The notes: generated by a model not told the origin, from the letters alone. A stretch of DNA of 64,000 nucleotides from Cryptomeria japonica (GCF_030272615.1 NC_081409.1:652706468-652770467); one strand, 5' to 3'. Shown: positions 12,840-24,654, counted from the stretch's first letter. Numbers and translations are program-made.

Positions 12840-13165
12840 ACGATATGGATAGGAGAAACAAGATCATAGATAGTGATAGATGATAGAAGAAATGAATAGA
12901 TAGGAAAAGGGATATGGATTAGAGGATATGGATCAGGTGAAGCAAGATCATAGATAGCACTGGATGATAGAAGAAATGAATAGATAGGATAAGGGATATG
13001 GATTAGAGGGTATAGATCAGGTGAAGTAAGATCGTAGATAGCATTGGATGATAGAAGAAATGAATAAATAGGATAGCGAAGCAAGATTGTAGAAAGAATT
13101 GGATGATAGAAGATATGAATAGATAGGATAAGGGATATGGATTAGAGGATATGGATGAAGTGAAG
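12840..13165. repeat. ~84-bp tandem array, about four units
   Basis: Units containing AGATCATAGATAG, GATGATAGAAGAAATGAATA and GGGATATGGATTAGAGG recur at about 12861, 12945 and 13029, with a truncated unit near 13085. The three short minus-strand ORFs here are repeat translations (PIYSFLLSS repeated) and not separate genes. Confidence 0.8.
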
Positions 13166-14371
13166 CAAGAATAGAGTAGATGAACTTTGCCCCCAAGCAT
13201 AGAGGTTTCCATTTGCAAAGAGGTGATATGTAAGATTGTCACAACATTTTGTACCATCTAAATAAGTGTTCCTGAATTTTTCAAAGATAGAGACCCAACC
13301 CACACTTAGAACCTTTGGAAAATTCAACTGAACATTTCTAGCAACTAGGAAGCAGACTCAAAAGGGAAGAAGAATCCCAAGCTGGATCAAGGTACTTAGT
13401 CTTTGATTACCCATGTGTGTGCAAGTGAGTTCATTTTGGCTCATATGATCATTGTAATCTTTAGAATCCAACTTGGCTAGCTACATGAGTTATCTTGACT
13501 TCAAAAGCATCCTAGATAGAGCCTCGCTACCAGCGAGCATCCATAGCCCCAACGAGGTTATCGCTATAATATCACAAATATAGCTCCATTGCCAGCGAGG
13601 CGTCCATAGCCCCAATGGAGTTACTTGCATGTTCCCATAGCCAATCATTTTGATATTGCATTTCATTGCATTTTGCTTTTCTTGATATTCATTTTCTTGC
13701 TCATGCTTTTGATATTTATTTTTGCTCTTTATTTTTCTTGCATTGGCTTGTAAGTGACGAAACTTACATGGGTCTGATAATTACAGTGGCGCTGAAGCAA
13801 TATTTTAGATTTTTCACTAGCCATTTCTTCAATTTAAGAGATCACAATGATTTAGAGCAATCGATTAAGTGTATGAGATATAGTAATCAAAAGATGTCAG
13901 TACCAAGATACGATAAGTGGTTCTTTTCTAGATTGAGTGTGTATCCCAACCAAAAGAAAATATTAAAGAGGAACAACCTCAGATTCAGAAGCATTTTGTG
14001 AATAGATATCTAGGAAAAGGACTGAACATTAGATTTGAGCATGGGCAAGTATGTGACAAAATGACACAAACACCTATCTCATAGATGAAAGATTTTATGC
14101 GAAGGATTGAATGATAGGGATGGAAGGATAGAAAAAAGGGGTTGGATAATAGATAGAATGTTTGAAGATTTGTGCGAGGATAGATAGAAATGTTTTCAGG
14201 ATGAGTGTTGGTACTTGAGAAGTGATGAAGAGATGGAGGAAAATTGAATTTTGGGACATAAGGACCCAAAATAGATAAAGAAAATGATAGAAGAATAGCT
14301 TTGGAAAGATATTTAGATAGAGGCTTGAAAGAAGTTCAAAGATGTGTTCCTTTGTTGATTTTGATTATGGA

Positions 14372-14972
14372 TCATTTGAGGTGATGGATTAGTGATGGAG
14401 GGAGGTAAGGACCCAAGATGGATGAAAGGGATGGAGAGTTTGATTGTGGAATGAAAGGACCTAAGATAGATTTTGAAGATGAAGAGTTTGACTTTGGAAT
14501 GAAAGGACCTAAGATAGATTTGGAGGATGAAGAGATTGAATTTGGAATGAAAGGACCTAAGATAGATTTGGAGGATGAAGAGATCAATTTTGGAATAAAA
14601 GGACCTAAGATAGATTTAGAAGAAGAAGAGATTCCTTGATCTTGATCTTGACTTGGAGTAGGATCATTTGTGCTTTTTTTTTTCTTGATTTTCAATTTGA
14701 TTAGTGGAGGAGATGGAAGGGATATAATGCTCTTTCTTAGGAGGTGGATGTTGAATGGGACTCTGTTCTTGAGATGAAAGTGGATCATCATGGATGGAAT
14801 ACCAAAATTTTAGGGGATCATCATAAGATTCTTGATAGGTGGGATCTTGATAAAAAATGGGATTAGATTGGAGAGCCATGATATCTTGATCTTGATTTAC
14901 GCTAGGAGTCATTTCCTTTGATTGGGTTTCTTTTTTCTTGGTTTGATAATGAATGGTCATACAAATTATCAA
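14372..14972 (-). other. Element-sense ORFs with 16-residue repeats, unknown product
   Basis: Two overlapping minus-strand frames (14664-14972 and 14372-14791) lie in the sense direction of the retrotransposon. The second contains four tandem copies of a 16-residue unit, SSSSKSILGPFIPKS plus one residue, encoded by a 48-bp DNA repeat with starts at 14448, 14496, 14544 and 14592. Because the unit is a multiple of three, the opposite strand is also open (GMKGPKIDLEDEE repeats). No gag, zinc-knuckle or pol motif is present. This could be a decayed gag-like ORF or simply an open minisatellite. I would not call it a functional gene. Confidence 0.4.
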
Positions 14973-15559
14973 AGTTGATGTTTTTGATAGGTTGATGTAG
15001 ATAAATTTACTCCTTTTGGTAAGGGCCCTAGGACTAGGTTGTCTCTTCTTTAACTTAGTTTTGTGATGAAGACTTGTTCATCTCAAAATATGAGGAGTGG
15101 TCATACATGAATGATCAATGGTTTCCTTCGATGTTTGGATTGAGATACTTTGTTTGAAAAGTTAAGTCTACTTTTATCAAATGAAGGTTTAGATGCCCCC
15201 TCACGACAAAGTGTGTCAAATGATATGGATAAAGTCTCCCGATATGGAAACTTGATTTGACAACTTAAGGTTTAAACTTGGTATGTTGTTTGTTTGATAG
15301 AATATGTTGGATGGTGGACCTTTTGATCAGTGTGATGATGTAACCTGATTTTGATAGGAAAAAGTGTTATCTTTAGCTAGTTTTGGATTTGACAACTTTT
15401 GTTCTAAGACTGACTTTTTTGATTTGGAAATGATTTCTCTGGTGTTGCTGATTTGATTTTTTTTATGACTGTGTTTGATATTGGACCTGAAAGGATACTC
15501 AAGAAGTTTGATAAAATTTTCCAGAAAGACTTGTTTTGTTCTCTGGTTTTCTGTTTTTT

Positions 15560-15930
15560 GACCATGCGCTAAGCCAGAGACTAGATGCGCTAAAGAATGA
15601 TCCAAATGTGCTACAGGAAAACCCCGATGCACTAAGCTACCTTTGCTATGCACTAACTCAGATTGTTTGATTTTGATTGGTTTGGATAGATTACACGCTA
15701 ATATGTTCCGATTACGCACTATTGTTTGAGCTCAAAGCGCTATGATACGCCTCGAATGCGCTACACTAATGTCTAAATGCGCTAGACTGATGCTGACAAG
15801 CGCTACCTAAAATTTCACTAGTATGATACTGGTTATGTGCTATTTTGACTGATGAAAGTGCTAAGATTTGACTTGTATGCGCTAGAGAATGTTCCAGATG
15901 CGCTAGGAAGTTGCTGCTACGTGCTAAACT
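15560..15930. repeat. TGCGCTA motif block 1
   Basis: TGCGCTA occurs six times exactly, with about ten one-mismatch variants (TGCACTA, AGCGCTA, TGTGCTA), spaced roughly 20-35 bp apart. Spacers between motifs are not repeated. The same word fills a second block at 17925-18295. Confidence 0.8.
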
Positions 15931-16259
15931 GCCATTATTGCTCTGTTTTTGCTGTTTTTGAATTTTAGCACTTGTGATTTTGATGGATGATTTTGTTTTG
16001 GATACTCAAGCTTATTAAGTCAAATAAACTCTTGATCACTTTGGTTTGATATTCCCCTAATCTTGTTGGATGAAATTCTTTCCTAAAGATAGTTGAAATG
16101 TTGATAGCCATCTCAAAAGATGCTTTGTTGGATTTGGAAATCTTCTCCATTTTATGATTTTTCCTTGTTTGAACTGACTTTTGAGTTTGATTGTTGGATA
16201 CTTTGCAAGATATTTTAACATTTGTGACAAGAATACATAGCACACATGAAGACAATGGT

Positions 16260-17800
16260 CATCCTAATGCTAAACATTGAGTGTATGTTTTTTTGAGGAT
16301 GTGTTCAAATCCTCGATGTTATCACTGGTTTGATTTACAACAAAAGACACATCAGATAGACTCTTTATTCAAAGGTCATTTACAATATCATATCCCACTA
16401 GTCTCGATACTCCATCAGCTCAAACAGCCTTGTCACCTCCTAGGGGGTGCCCGTTTTTTTACTTTTTGCTAGAAATTAACTCAAAGTGAATTGCTTCACA
16501 ATTGAGTAGTTATCTTTAGAGATATATGGTGAGTAATCTTGGGGGCAGATTCTTCCCCACTCTTGCACTATGATATTGCCAATGTTTGACAAATAACTCG
16601 GTTCAAAGTTTCTAATGCTAAGGATCTTAATCAGGCTTCCTGTTCAACCGCAAGTGATAAACTCCCTCAGGAGGCTTCCCAACCTTTAGAACAAAGGCTT
16701 TACGTATCTCAAGGATACTGGGGGAAGGCTAATTGTTGTGCACAACCATTGAAAAGGACTTTCATCACTTTCCACTTTTGATTATAATGGGTTGGAACAC
16801 TTGGCATCAAAGTTGTTTCCCACTTAGGTCATTCCCTTTACACCGACCAAAGAATGGCTTTAAGAGTTTTTCAACCCCTCGGGAAGGTAGGTCTGCTAAA
16901 GGATGTAAATGCTTGAAGTACAGAAAGCTTAAGAGTGGTTTGACTTTTTGATCACCCAGTTAAGGGGAGAGCATATACCTTCCACTTTTGAGACAAGGAA
17001 AACAAGGTTCTTTTTAGCCTTCAAGACAATGATTTTCTAACTTCTACTTGGAGATGTTGCTCCAACAAGCATGGTGTTCCTTTTAACCCTTCATAGCAAA
17101 GTGTGTATTTCCAAAACCTTTGTAAAACAAGCCTAGTCAACAAAATAAATCGTGATGTTGGTCAACAAAATGAATTTGATAAAGGGCAAGGACTTCCCTC
17201 TTTTGCTTTGCTTCAAATGAAGATAAGGTTCTTTTCCCTTTTGCAATGAATTGAGATTGATCCTTTTAGGCACCAAAGGAAGGTGAAGTTTGTTTTAACC
17301 TTGCTAAAAGTAAATTTGCTTATTCTTTTTAGAGCTTCCAAAATGAAGTGTTTTTCCTAACTTGTAGGAATGAAAGGTTTTCTTTGTTGTTCTTTTTACC
17401 ATGCAATAAGAAAAAGATGAAGTTTTATTTTAAAACACCAAAAAGGAAGGCATGAAGTTCATTTTATGCATCCAAATGAAATGATGAGGTTTATTTTAAG
17501 CTTTTGCAAAAAAAGAAAGGTGAGTTCTTTTTACTAACTTTGAAAGAAAGCAAAGAAAACTAGACTAATTTCTTTTGTTCTTGCATAAAAATGTTAGAAC
17601 CCGCACACACCCAGTTAGCAGAAAAAAATCAAATCATCATGGTGGGCTTCACAAGCCTAAATTCTGATCTTGGTTACAAATTTTACAATCCTGATCATGA
17701 AATGCCCTGAAATTTGACTAAGTCTGAAATTTGGAGGATTTTTCAAAAACTAGATTTTGCATTATATCTCCTAGAGGTCTGAAACCCCTCTCAAACATCT
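16260..17800. other. Non-coding interior of the LTR retrotransposon
   Basis: No coding motif. From about 17200 to 17580 there are loose repeats of GAAGTTT/TTTTAACC and AAGGTTCTTTT type every 40-60 bp. ORFs here are short and unsupported. Confidence 0.45.
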
Positions 17801-17802
17801 TG

Positions 17803-17868
17803 AGAATATATATGGAATATAACTTAAAGTATCACTTATACTTAAATGTTATATTCCATATATATTCT
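17803..17868. repeat. Perfect 21-bp inverted repeat (foldback)
   Basis: The 21 bases at 17803-17823 are exactly complementary to 17848-17868, and the 24-bp spacer is itself nearly self-complementary. RNA from either strand could fold into an almost continuous hairpin of about 28 pairs. It lies about 0.5 kb inside the 5' LTR in the element's sense direction, between the LTR and the body, adjacent to the second TGCGCTA block. Confidence 0.9.
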
Positions 17869-17924
17869 GCCTCCCATAAGCCTAGTTTTTGACTCTATCA
17901 TAAATTTTTGCCTCTGCTAACTCT

Positions 17925-18300
17925 ATGCGCTAAAGTTCGGCCTGAGTGCGCTACAAAAAGGAATGGATGCGCTAGCAAACAGACGGGATGCGCTAAGCTG
18001 TTGCTTTGATGCGCTAAAACAATGCTCCTATGCGTTTGACAAGCATAAAAGGAGATACACTAAAAAGAAGATCAGATGCGCTGATAGATGGTTTCTATGC
18101 GCTAAGAAAAAGAACCTATGCGCTATTATGTGGCCCTAATGCGCTAAAACAATGTTCCTATGTATTTGACAAGCAAAAAAAGGTATGCGCTAAAAAGAAG
18201 ATCAGATGCGTTGATAGATGGTTTCTTTGCGTTAATATGTGTCATGGATGTGCTAAACTTTACCACAGATGTGCTACAAAAAGTTTTAGATTTGCTATTT
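17925..18300. repeat. TGCGCTA motif block 2
   Basis: Nine exact TGCGCTA words plus several variants (TGCGCTG, TGCGTT, TGTGCTA) in 370 bp. Part of the block is duplicated: CGCTAAAACAATG(C/T)TCC recurs at about 18012 and 18140, and AAAGAAGATCAGATGCG at about 18064 and 18192. The block sits right beside the primer-binding site, in the transcribed leader of the retrotransposon. Confidence 0.85.
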
Positions 18301-18365
18301 TGGTTTTTTTGGCGTGATTGTTGTCTTCTACCTACATGAAAAACGATGTTATTTTTGGGGATGTG

Positions 18366-18382
18366 CCTCACGGTGGGCACCA
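18366..18382 (-). promoter_or_regulatory. Primer-binding-site-like sequence
   Basis: Minus-strand TGGTGCCCACCGTGAGG begins four bases inside the right LTR. It has the TGG start expected for pairing with a tRNA CCA end. I did not identify the tRNA. Confidence 0.65.
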
Positions 18383-18386
18383 GAAA

Positions 18387-19954
18387 TGTATGCTGGAAAT
18401 GTGGTATCAACCTGCAATAGGAGGAAACAATTCAAACACACACATGAAACATTGCATTAGAGGTTAGAAATCAAAACAAATCAAGTTAATGAATCTAAAC
18501 TCTTAAAATCGTTCCATGTTCCTTTATCTCCAAGGATCTTCAAGATTCAAGGTGGCTCTCAGCTTAGAAGAGCACTTGATTCTTTAAGATGACAACCTAA
18601 AGAACGAGATTTAAATGATTCTAAGATCTAAATGGAATGCAACCAAGATCCTAGTGATGATTTAGATATGAAACTAGATGATGATAGGATGCAAGATATT
18701 GATATGAAGCTTAAACTAGTATGAAAATGATACTTAGATAAAGCTAACATGATATATCTAAGATTAGAATGCTATCAAAATGATCTAACATGCTATTCTA
18801 TCAAAGAGAGATAATATGTTTAATGTTATGAGACTATAAGTTTGATGCACAAAGACTTGACTTTTTTGAAGAAGGAATGGGCTCTATTTATAGGGAAAAT
18901 AGGGAAATGGATGGTTGAGATTGAATGATATTAACAAGGGCCAAGATTGAAAGTTAATCAATGCATGTTCACAATTCTCACCAATGAAATGGTGACAATT
19001 TTCAACAAGAGACTGCTTGAAAGGAGATGTACAAAGCATTAAATGCTTGAGAAGACCTCATGGTTACCTTAGAAGGTAAGGGTTAAGGTTAGGTTAGGGT
19101 TATCCAATGGATAAATATTTTACCCAAAGGATAAACTCTTGTGCAAGGGTTAAAGGAATAACCATGGTCAAAGAAATGAATGCTTGATGAGAACCTTGGG
19201 TTACAAGAGGGTTGAGTTAGTCAAAAAGTCTCTAACCATGCCACTAAGGGTTAGTTAACCATTAATGGTTTGAAGACTTTGGGGACAAATTTGTAAGAGT
19301 CCTTCCAAATTTGGGGGTATTCAACAAGTTAGCTTGTTGAATGGATAAAGGCTTCAATGGTTTTTGAAGACTTTACTCCAAATTTGAGGAGGTCACTTGT
19401 TGAATGGATAAAGGCTTTAATGCTTTTTGAAGACTTTACTCCAAATTTGAGAAGTGACCTCCTCAAATTTAGGGAAAAGGGATAATGGATGGGTTTGGGC
19501 TAATTGATTAGGATTAGATGGATTCTAGAAGAGATTAGGAATAGGGTTAAGGATGCAAGTGGGAGACGTAGGAAAATGCAAGTGGGTGAGGGAAAATAGA
19601 ATTAATTAAAATAAATTGCTTTAGTTCAATTTGGTTGCAACTTGCATTTGTAGGATTTTGCAAGTGGGGGGATTTTTAAATAAATTTAGATTTATTTAAA
19701 TGCAAATGAGATTTTAATTAAATGTAGATTTAATTAAAATGGGAAAGGGGATAAATTGATATTTTTAATTAAATGTAAATTTAATTAAAATGGATAGAGG
19801 GGGGGAGGTATTTAATTAAGTGTGAATTTAATTAAATGGCTTAGATAGAAGAAGGGTATATTAATTAAATCTTAATTTAATTAATAGAAAGAATTAAGAA
19901 TAATTAAATGAATAAAATTCACTTAATTGTTTGTGCAACTTTTAGGTGTCTACA
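18387..19954 (-). repeat. 5' LTR of the 11.3-kb retrotransposon
   Basis: 1568 bp, colinear with 8683-10181 but longer. A 63-bp tandem duplication (units starting at about 19333 and 19396, around TTGTTGAATGGATAAAGGC) is present only in this copy and explains most of the size difference. The minus-strand TATA box TATAAATA is conserved at plus-strand 18885-18892. Confidence 0.92.
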
Positions 19955-20339
19955 CTAAGTATGGGGCGACTAATGAAGTATCTTACATTGAGGTTAGCCT
20001 TGGAGTTTATACGGCCAATGAAATTTTGACCCTCACAACATCACCTACCCCTACACTATCTCAGACTTGTGAGCTGGATCAAGTCAAGAGGACAAAAAAG
20101 TTTGTGGCTAGGCTGTGACAAGGCTAGTAGTTGTTAGGTGACGATCTTCGACTTGAACATATTTTATTGCCATAGTGGTGCAGGATTCATCATCAAGAGC
20201 ATTTGGATATAACACACATTACTTGCAGAAATGAAGTCACCAAATTGATGGGACCTCGGTTTGAGGAAGATATATATTGTGACATCACTCCAGAAGAGTG
20301 TGAAGATTTGATTGAAACTGAAGGAGAAATCCCCATCTA

Positions 20340-21180
20340 GAAAGTGGGAATACTCAGACGAACAACACCATAATAGTTATAGGAAGTCATGTCACCAACA
20401 AATCTTGTGGTCTCCTCATTGGTGGAAATCTTGCCTAAAGCACAAGACAAAATAATTGATGAATATAAAGACCTTAAGCCCATCATGTCTAAAGTAAAAA
20501 ATAAGAAGCCAAAAATATATATATGGCTCTTGAAATTTGATGGATCGAGGTTCAAACAAGGGATCCCAAGGAAAAGGCATTTTTGGTTTGGTATCGTCTA
20601 TAATTTTCTTGCACCAACAATGTGACAAAGTATGGAGCTCTGATTAGAGGGCTCCTCTTTGCTCTCAAGAAGAAAGTAAAGTGTTTGAAAGTGCAAGGGG
20701 ATTTTGAATTGGTTATCAAGTAAGTAAGGAGTTAGTACGCTTGTCATGACAAGAAGCTGCCAACATACATGAATTGGGTATGGGGGTTGATTAAAGATTT
20801 TGACACTTTTGACATCCAACTAATACCTTGAAAGAGGAATAGTATACCAGATGCATTGGTTGTGGCTGCAAGCATTATGAAACTAGGAAGTGAATACCCA
20901 TTGAAAAGGTTCATAGTAGAACTCGTTTTGACTCTAGTTGTACCCAACAATATCACCAATTCTTAATGATAAAGGGAAATCAATTTTGGGGCCCAAGGCT
21001 ATCATTGATATGAGGGAGAAGAAGTTGCAAAATAAGCTCATTGTAGAGAAATTGGTGAAGTGGGAAAATGTACAAGGTCGTCGTAGAGTAATTGGTGAAG
21101 TGGGAAAATGTTTCACTTGAGGATGCCACATCGGAAGGAGTGGAGATATTTGAGTAAACAAGTTTGAAATTGCTTGGGTG
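20340..21180 (+). pseudogene. Ty3/gypsy RNase H and chromodomain remnant, 3' side of the split element
   Basis: Beyond the younger retrotransposon, plus-strand frames show an RNase H-like start (WLLKFDGSRFKQG, about 20520-20560) and then, through several stops and frame changes, matches to the rest of a gypsy RNase H (KLPTYMNWVWGLIKDFDTFD, then NSIPDALVVAAS near 20840). A chromodomain-like end follows (LGPKAIIDMREKKLQNK, about 20990-21035, then EKLVKWENV). A 29-bp segment around GGTGAAGTGGGAAAATG is duplicated at 21042 and 21083. Order and content fit a plant gypsy pol running in the same direction as the protease piece at 8.5 kb. The element is inactive. Confidence 0.65.
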
Positions 21181-21559
21181 TAGGTAATTTTGGAAAATTA
21201 GTATTGTCATTTCCCTTTTGTCCTAAGGCTTAATTTGACCCATTTACCCAAAAAAATGTGTTTCCTAACAATGGCCCCATATCTAAACAAAATAAACAAT
21301 TGAAATAAATCAAAAAATAATAAATAAATAAATTTTAAACTTAAAGTTTGGCCACTAGGTTATAGGTCCTAGGCGCCTCTCTCCAACTAAGTATTAATAT
21401 GGTAATGTGGCATCATGACGACATATTTAGAAGAATTAAAATTATTTTTACATTTTCTAATTTATGATCTAGGACCAAAACCCTAGTTCACAACCCACTT
21501 GAGGTAGGATGAAACCCCTATTCTTAGTCTTTTTCACTATTTGCTGCTTTATATCATAA

Positions 21560-22630
21560 CAATATGTTAGGTCCCAGAGACAACTGAGAGGGGGGGGGGG
21601 GTGAATCAGTTGTCTAATAAATTTAAACCAAAAACAACTTAACCAACTTAATGCTTAATACCGGTAAACCAATCTTTTATACTAGTAGACAATTTTATCA
21701 GTTAATTGCAATACCGGTAAGGGTTAGTGCATGAAACAAAAAGATAAAGTCATCCACAACACATAACACCAATATTTGTACGTGGAAACCCTGTAAGGGG
21801 AAAAACCATGGTGGGAAACCTTACCCACAATCAGATGATACTATTGCAGATAGTATGTGTATACAAATGGGGTCTGCACATGCAGAAAGGCCAAGCACCT
21901 AGAGCTCACTGCTCAAACACAAATAGGAGTCACACTGACTACAATTGGATGGTTAAATCCAATAAGGATGTACTGCTTAAATTATCATCTTTCTATGCTG
22001 GATTCAGTACCGGTGTAGTTCTGATTGACTTCACAAAAACCTTCCTTCAACCTTCAAATTTTGTTTGCGTGTATAGCTCTGCTTATTCTCGCATATACCT
22101 TCACACAATTCTTTTTCGCATTCCACACATGATCTTACAAATAAGATCTTACATTTATATCATAACCTAAGACCAATTTTAGTAGGTCGGCTCTAAAGGA
22201 TCAATAAAAACAATTTACAAATAAAACAATATCCTATGCAATAACCGATCCAACATGTCGGCTTGATGCATTTACAACAATAATGAGACATCTCCATAGC
22301 GTGTCGTGCTGATCTGGAGAAGATAAACCTGTCGGTGTATATCTTGGACCTATTTGCCGGTAACAACAAATATGCAAATACGAAATATGCCAATGACCAA
22401 AACTCCAAGACAAAGTGTCCAAACGATGTCTTCGACATAACCAAGTGTTTTCCATGCTATTCCAAGTGCCAGTGAACATTATATCCTGCCAGTGTGCCAG
22501 ATACTGGTGATTGTGCATAAGTCACTTGCTTGCCGGTGAATGTTGTTGATTCTCTAAAGTGCCAGAGTTGATAAGTGTTTAGTAGGTGTTGACATCAATG
22601 ACAAAACCATACCAAAATACCAACACAATA
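21560..22630 (-). mobile_element. Solo copia-type LTR with perfect 5-bp TSD
   Basis: A 1061-bp LTR (21565-22625) runs from TGTTAGGTCC to ACCAACA and is flanked on both sides by CAATA (21560-21564 and 22626-22630). Read on the minus strand it starts TGTTGGTATTTTGG with TTTGTCATTGATGTCAAC shortly after and ends CCCCCCTCTCAG...GGACCTAACA, a layout familiar from large plant copia-type LTRs. No internal sequence is present, so it probably arose by recombination between two LTRs. ORFs inside it are not genes. Confidence 0.88.
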
Positions 22631-24650
22631 AACATGCGGGGTAAGTGACACCACCTTAGGGACTATTGTTACAATTCTACTCATCACATGTTTATAGGTA
22701 TGATTCCTTCCAAGACACTTTGTTGGAGCTCAAAATTACAGGTTGCCAAACCATAAAGGTATGCTAAGCCTTATGCTTAGGTTCAAAATTCAATTTTGGC
22801 CAACTGATGGAATGAACCAATATGGTTTCTATTCCTTGCACTTTAGGCTCTGCAGGACCTAGGTGGCTGTACCTTTTTGAATAAGAAGATTATAACTATA
22901 TTCTTCTAATTGAACTATTCTCTATTCCAGATTGGCATGAATATCTAAATTAGATTGATCTAACTTCTAACTCTACTCCTATATCCTACTTGCATAAAAT
23001 TGAAATTGAAGAATGCTTTTGAATGTAAATTTAAAAAGGGTTCTAATGATTAGTGCCTTCCATCAACTGTGTAACGAAGTCGATCACTTGCTTCCTCAAT
23101 AGTTTCGCATCACTCTACCGAACATTTTTTACATTCATAACTTGTATGAATTTGTCAATCATTTGACTCCTTATATGTACTGAATGATTTATCCTCACCA
23201 CTGTGACCTATTCTCATGAATTTAATCTCTCCTTGTGAGAACCAAGTAAACAAATCACACAAAGAAACTGAACACCCTTTGATCAATTTGAGGTATCCTT
23301 GATATTCAAATCAATACGAGGAGGAGAAATATTTACATATAGAACTTATCAAATAATTTTGGTTAATTTAATCAAAATACTAGGTGAAACTAGATCCAAA
23401 AGTATTTAATAGTATTCTATACACAATATCAAGAAGGAAAATAAATAATTTACAAAAGTTTTTTATTTATTATATTTCTCTCCTCAATAATAAATTACAA
23501 TTATTCACCATCGTCCCTCTTTTTGATTTTCCATATATACATTAGAATTTTAAGGTTGCGACCCTTCACATTGTGCAGTGCAACTTTACATTTAATTAAC
23601 TATGATAAAAATATTTAATTTAACTTACACTCCTCCTATGCTGGCAATCTTCATACTTGTCCTTTTATCAAAAGATAAACTTTTGGGATGAAAGTAATTA
23701 CAAGATTTTGACACTTCTTAATCCACTGGAAAAATATTATCTCTAAGTGAAATAGTTTATAATTTCACTCACCAATATTCACGTTCATCTCCGATAAAAT
23801 ATTTTATTTATTCACCTTTTGATTCCTATAAGATAGTTTCTCTTTGTCCACATCATTATTAAAATGATTTTCCTGCAAATTTTCTTTGAAAATAAAATAA
23901 TTCCACTCCTCCCCTTAGTTCAATTACTTCTATCATAAAATAAACACTAGTAAAAATTTCCCCTCATTGACAATTCACTTTCTAAGCGTTGCATTTTTCA
24001 CTTTGAGTAAATAATTCATCTTTTTGATCATTTTTTTTTTATTATAACTTTTGAAAATTTTCACCCTTGCAAAAATCAATACTCTACAACGTATTCCCAC
24101 TTAATTGAGTGAAAATATTAAAATAATTATTTTTTGTCTAATCACTTTCTTTCATTTTATTTCAGTTAAAAAAAAAATCTTTATTTATATTTTTGCTAGG
24201 AGTAATCACTTTTGAAAACCCTCTCCGGCTTCTTCAAAATGTCGTTAAACAAAAATCCATTTTTGAAATAATTTGACATGCAAATGAGAGGTAAATATGA
24301 AATATGCCATGTTTCAGCTTTTTGCACATAAGACTTTAATAGATTTGTATTCTTGATGTTTAATATTTTAGAAAAACATTTATTTTAGAGACTATTCTTC
24401 TATTATAAGATATCTTTAGACATATTTTACATATATTTTTTAAATATAGATATACTAGTCTTTATTTGGAAAGGTATTCTCTATTTAATTCACTTTGTGC
24501 CCAAGTGAAAAATGGGATTCTTATCATTGCATCATTTCCCTGCAAATGTAAATCATTTTACTTTCTTCCTCCTTCCGTAACTATTCCCGTGAAAATTTTA
24601 TTTAGTTTTAGCATGCTTCATTAGTTCAAAGATTTTGGGAGCTTCATTAC
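22631..24650. other. AT-rich stretch, nothing recognised
   Basis: No gene, RNA or clear repeat is visible. Scattered phrases such as GGTTGCGACCCTTCACATTGTG near 23555 could be old LTR sequence but lack a partner. Confidence 0.4.
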
Positions 24651-24654
24651 AAAT

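Larger units (their letters stand above)
8678..19959 (-). mobile_element. 11.3-kb non-autonomous LTR retrotransposon, minus strand
   Basis: Two highly similar LTRs enclose 8.2 kb of internal DNA. The target duplication is CTAGG (8678-8682) against CTAAG (19955-19959), with one mismatch. Orientation is minus. The primer-binding-site-like TGGTGCCCACCGTGAGG (reverse complement of 18366-18382) lies four bases inside the right LTR, and a purine tract AAAGAGGGGCAAAA abuts the left LTR internally. LTRs begin TGTAGACACC and end GCATACA when read on the minus strand. The interior has no reverse transcriptase, integrase or RNase H, so it is a large derivative that depends on enzymes from elsewhere. It carries several tandem arrays and two TGCGCTA-motif blocks. 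It is nested in a gypsy pol remnant. Confidence 0.9.

Noticed and set aside
12291-13327. Chain of short minus-strand ORFs as a gene cluster
   Set aside because: They translate the 84-bp and 125-bp tandem units of the retrotransposon interior.
14418-14639. Plus-strand ORF with GMKGPKIDLEDEE repeats
   Set aside because: Antisense shadow of a 48-bp minisatellite whose unit length is a multiple of three.
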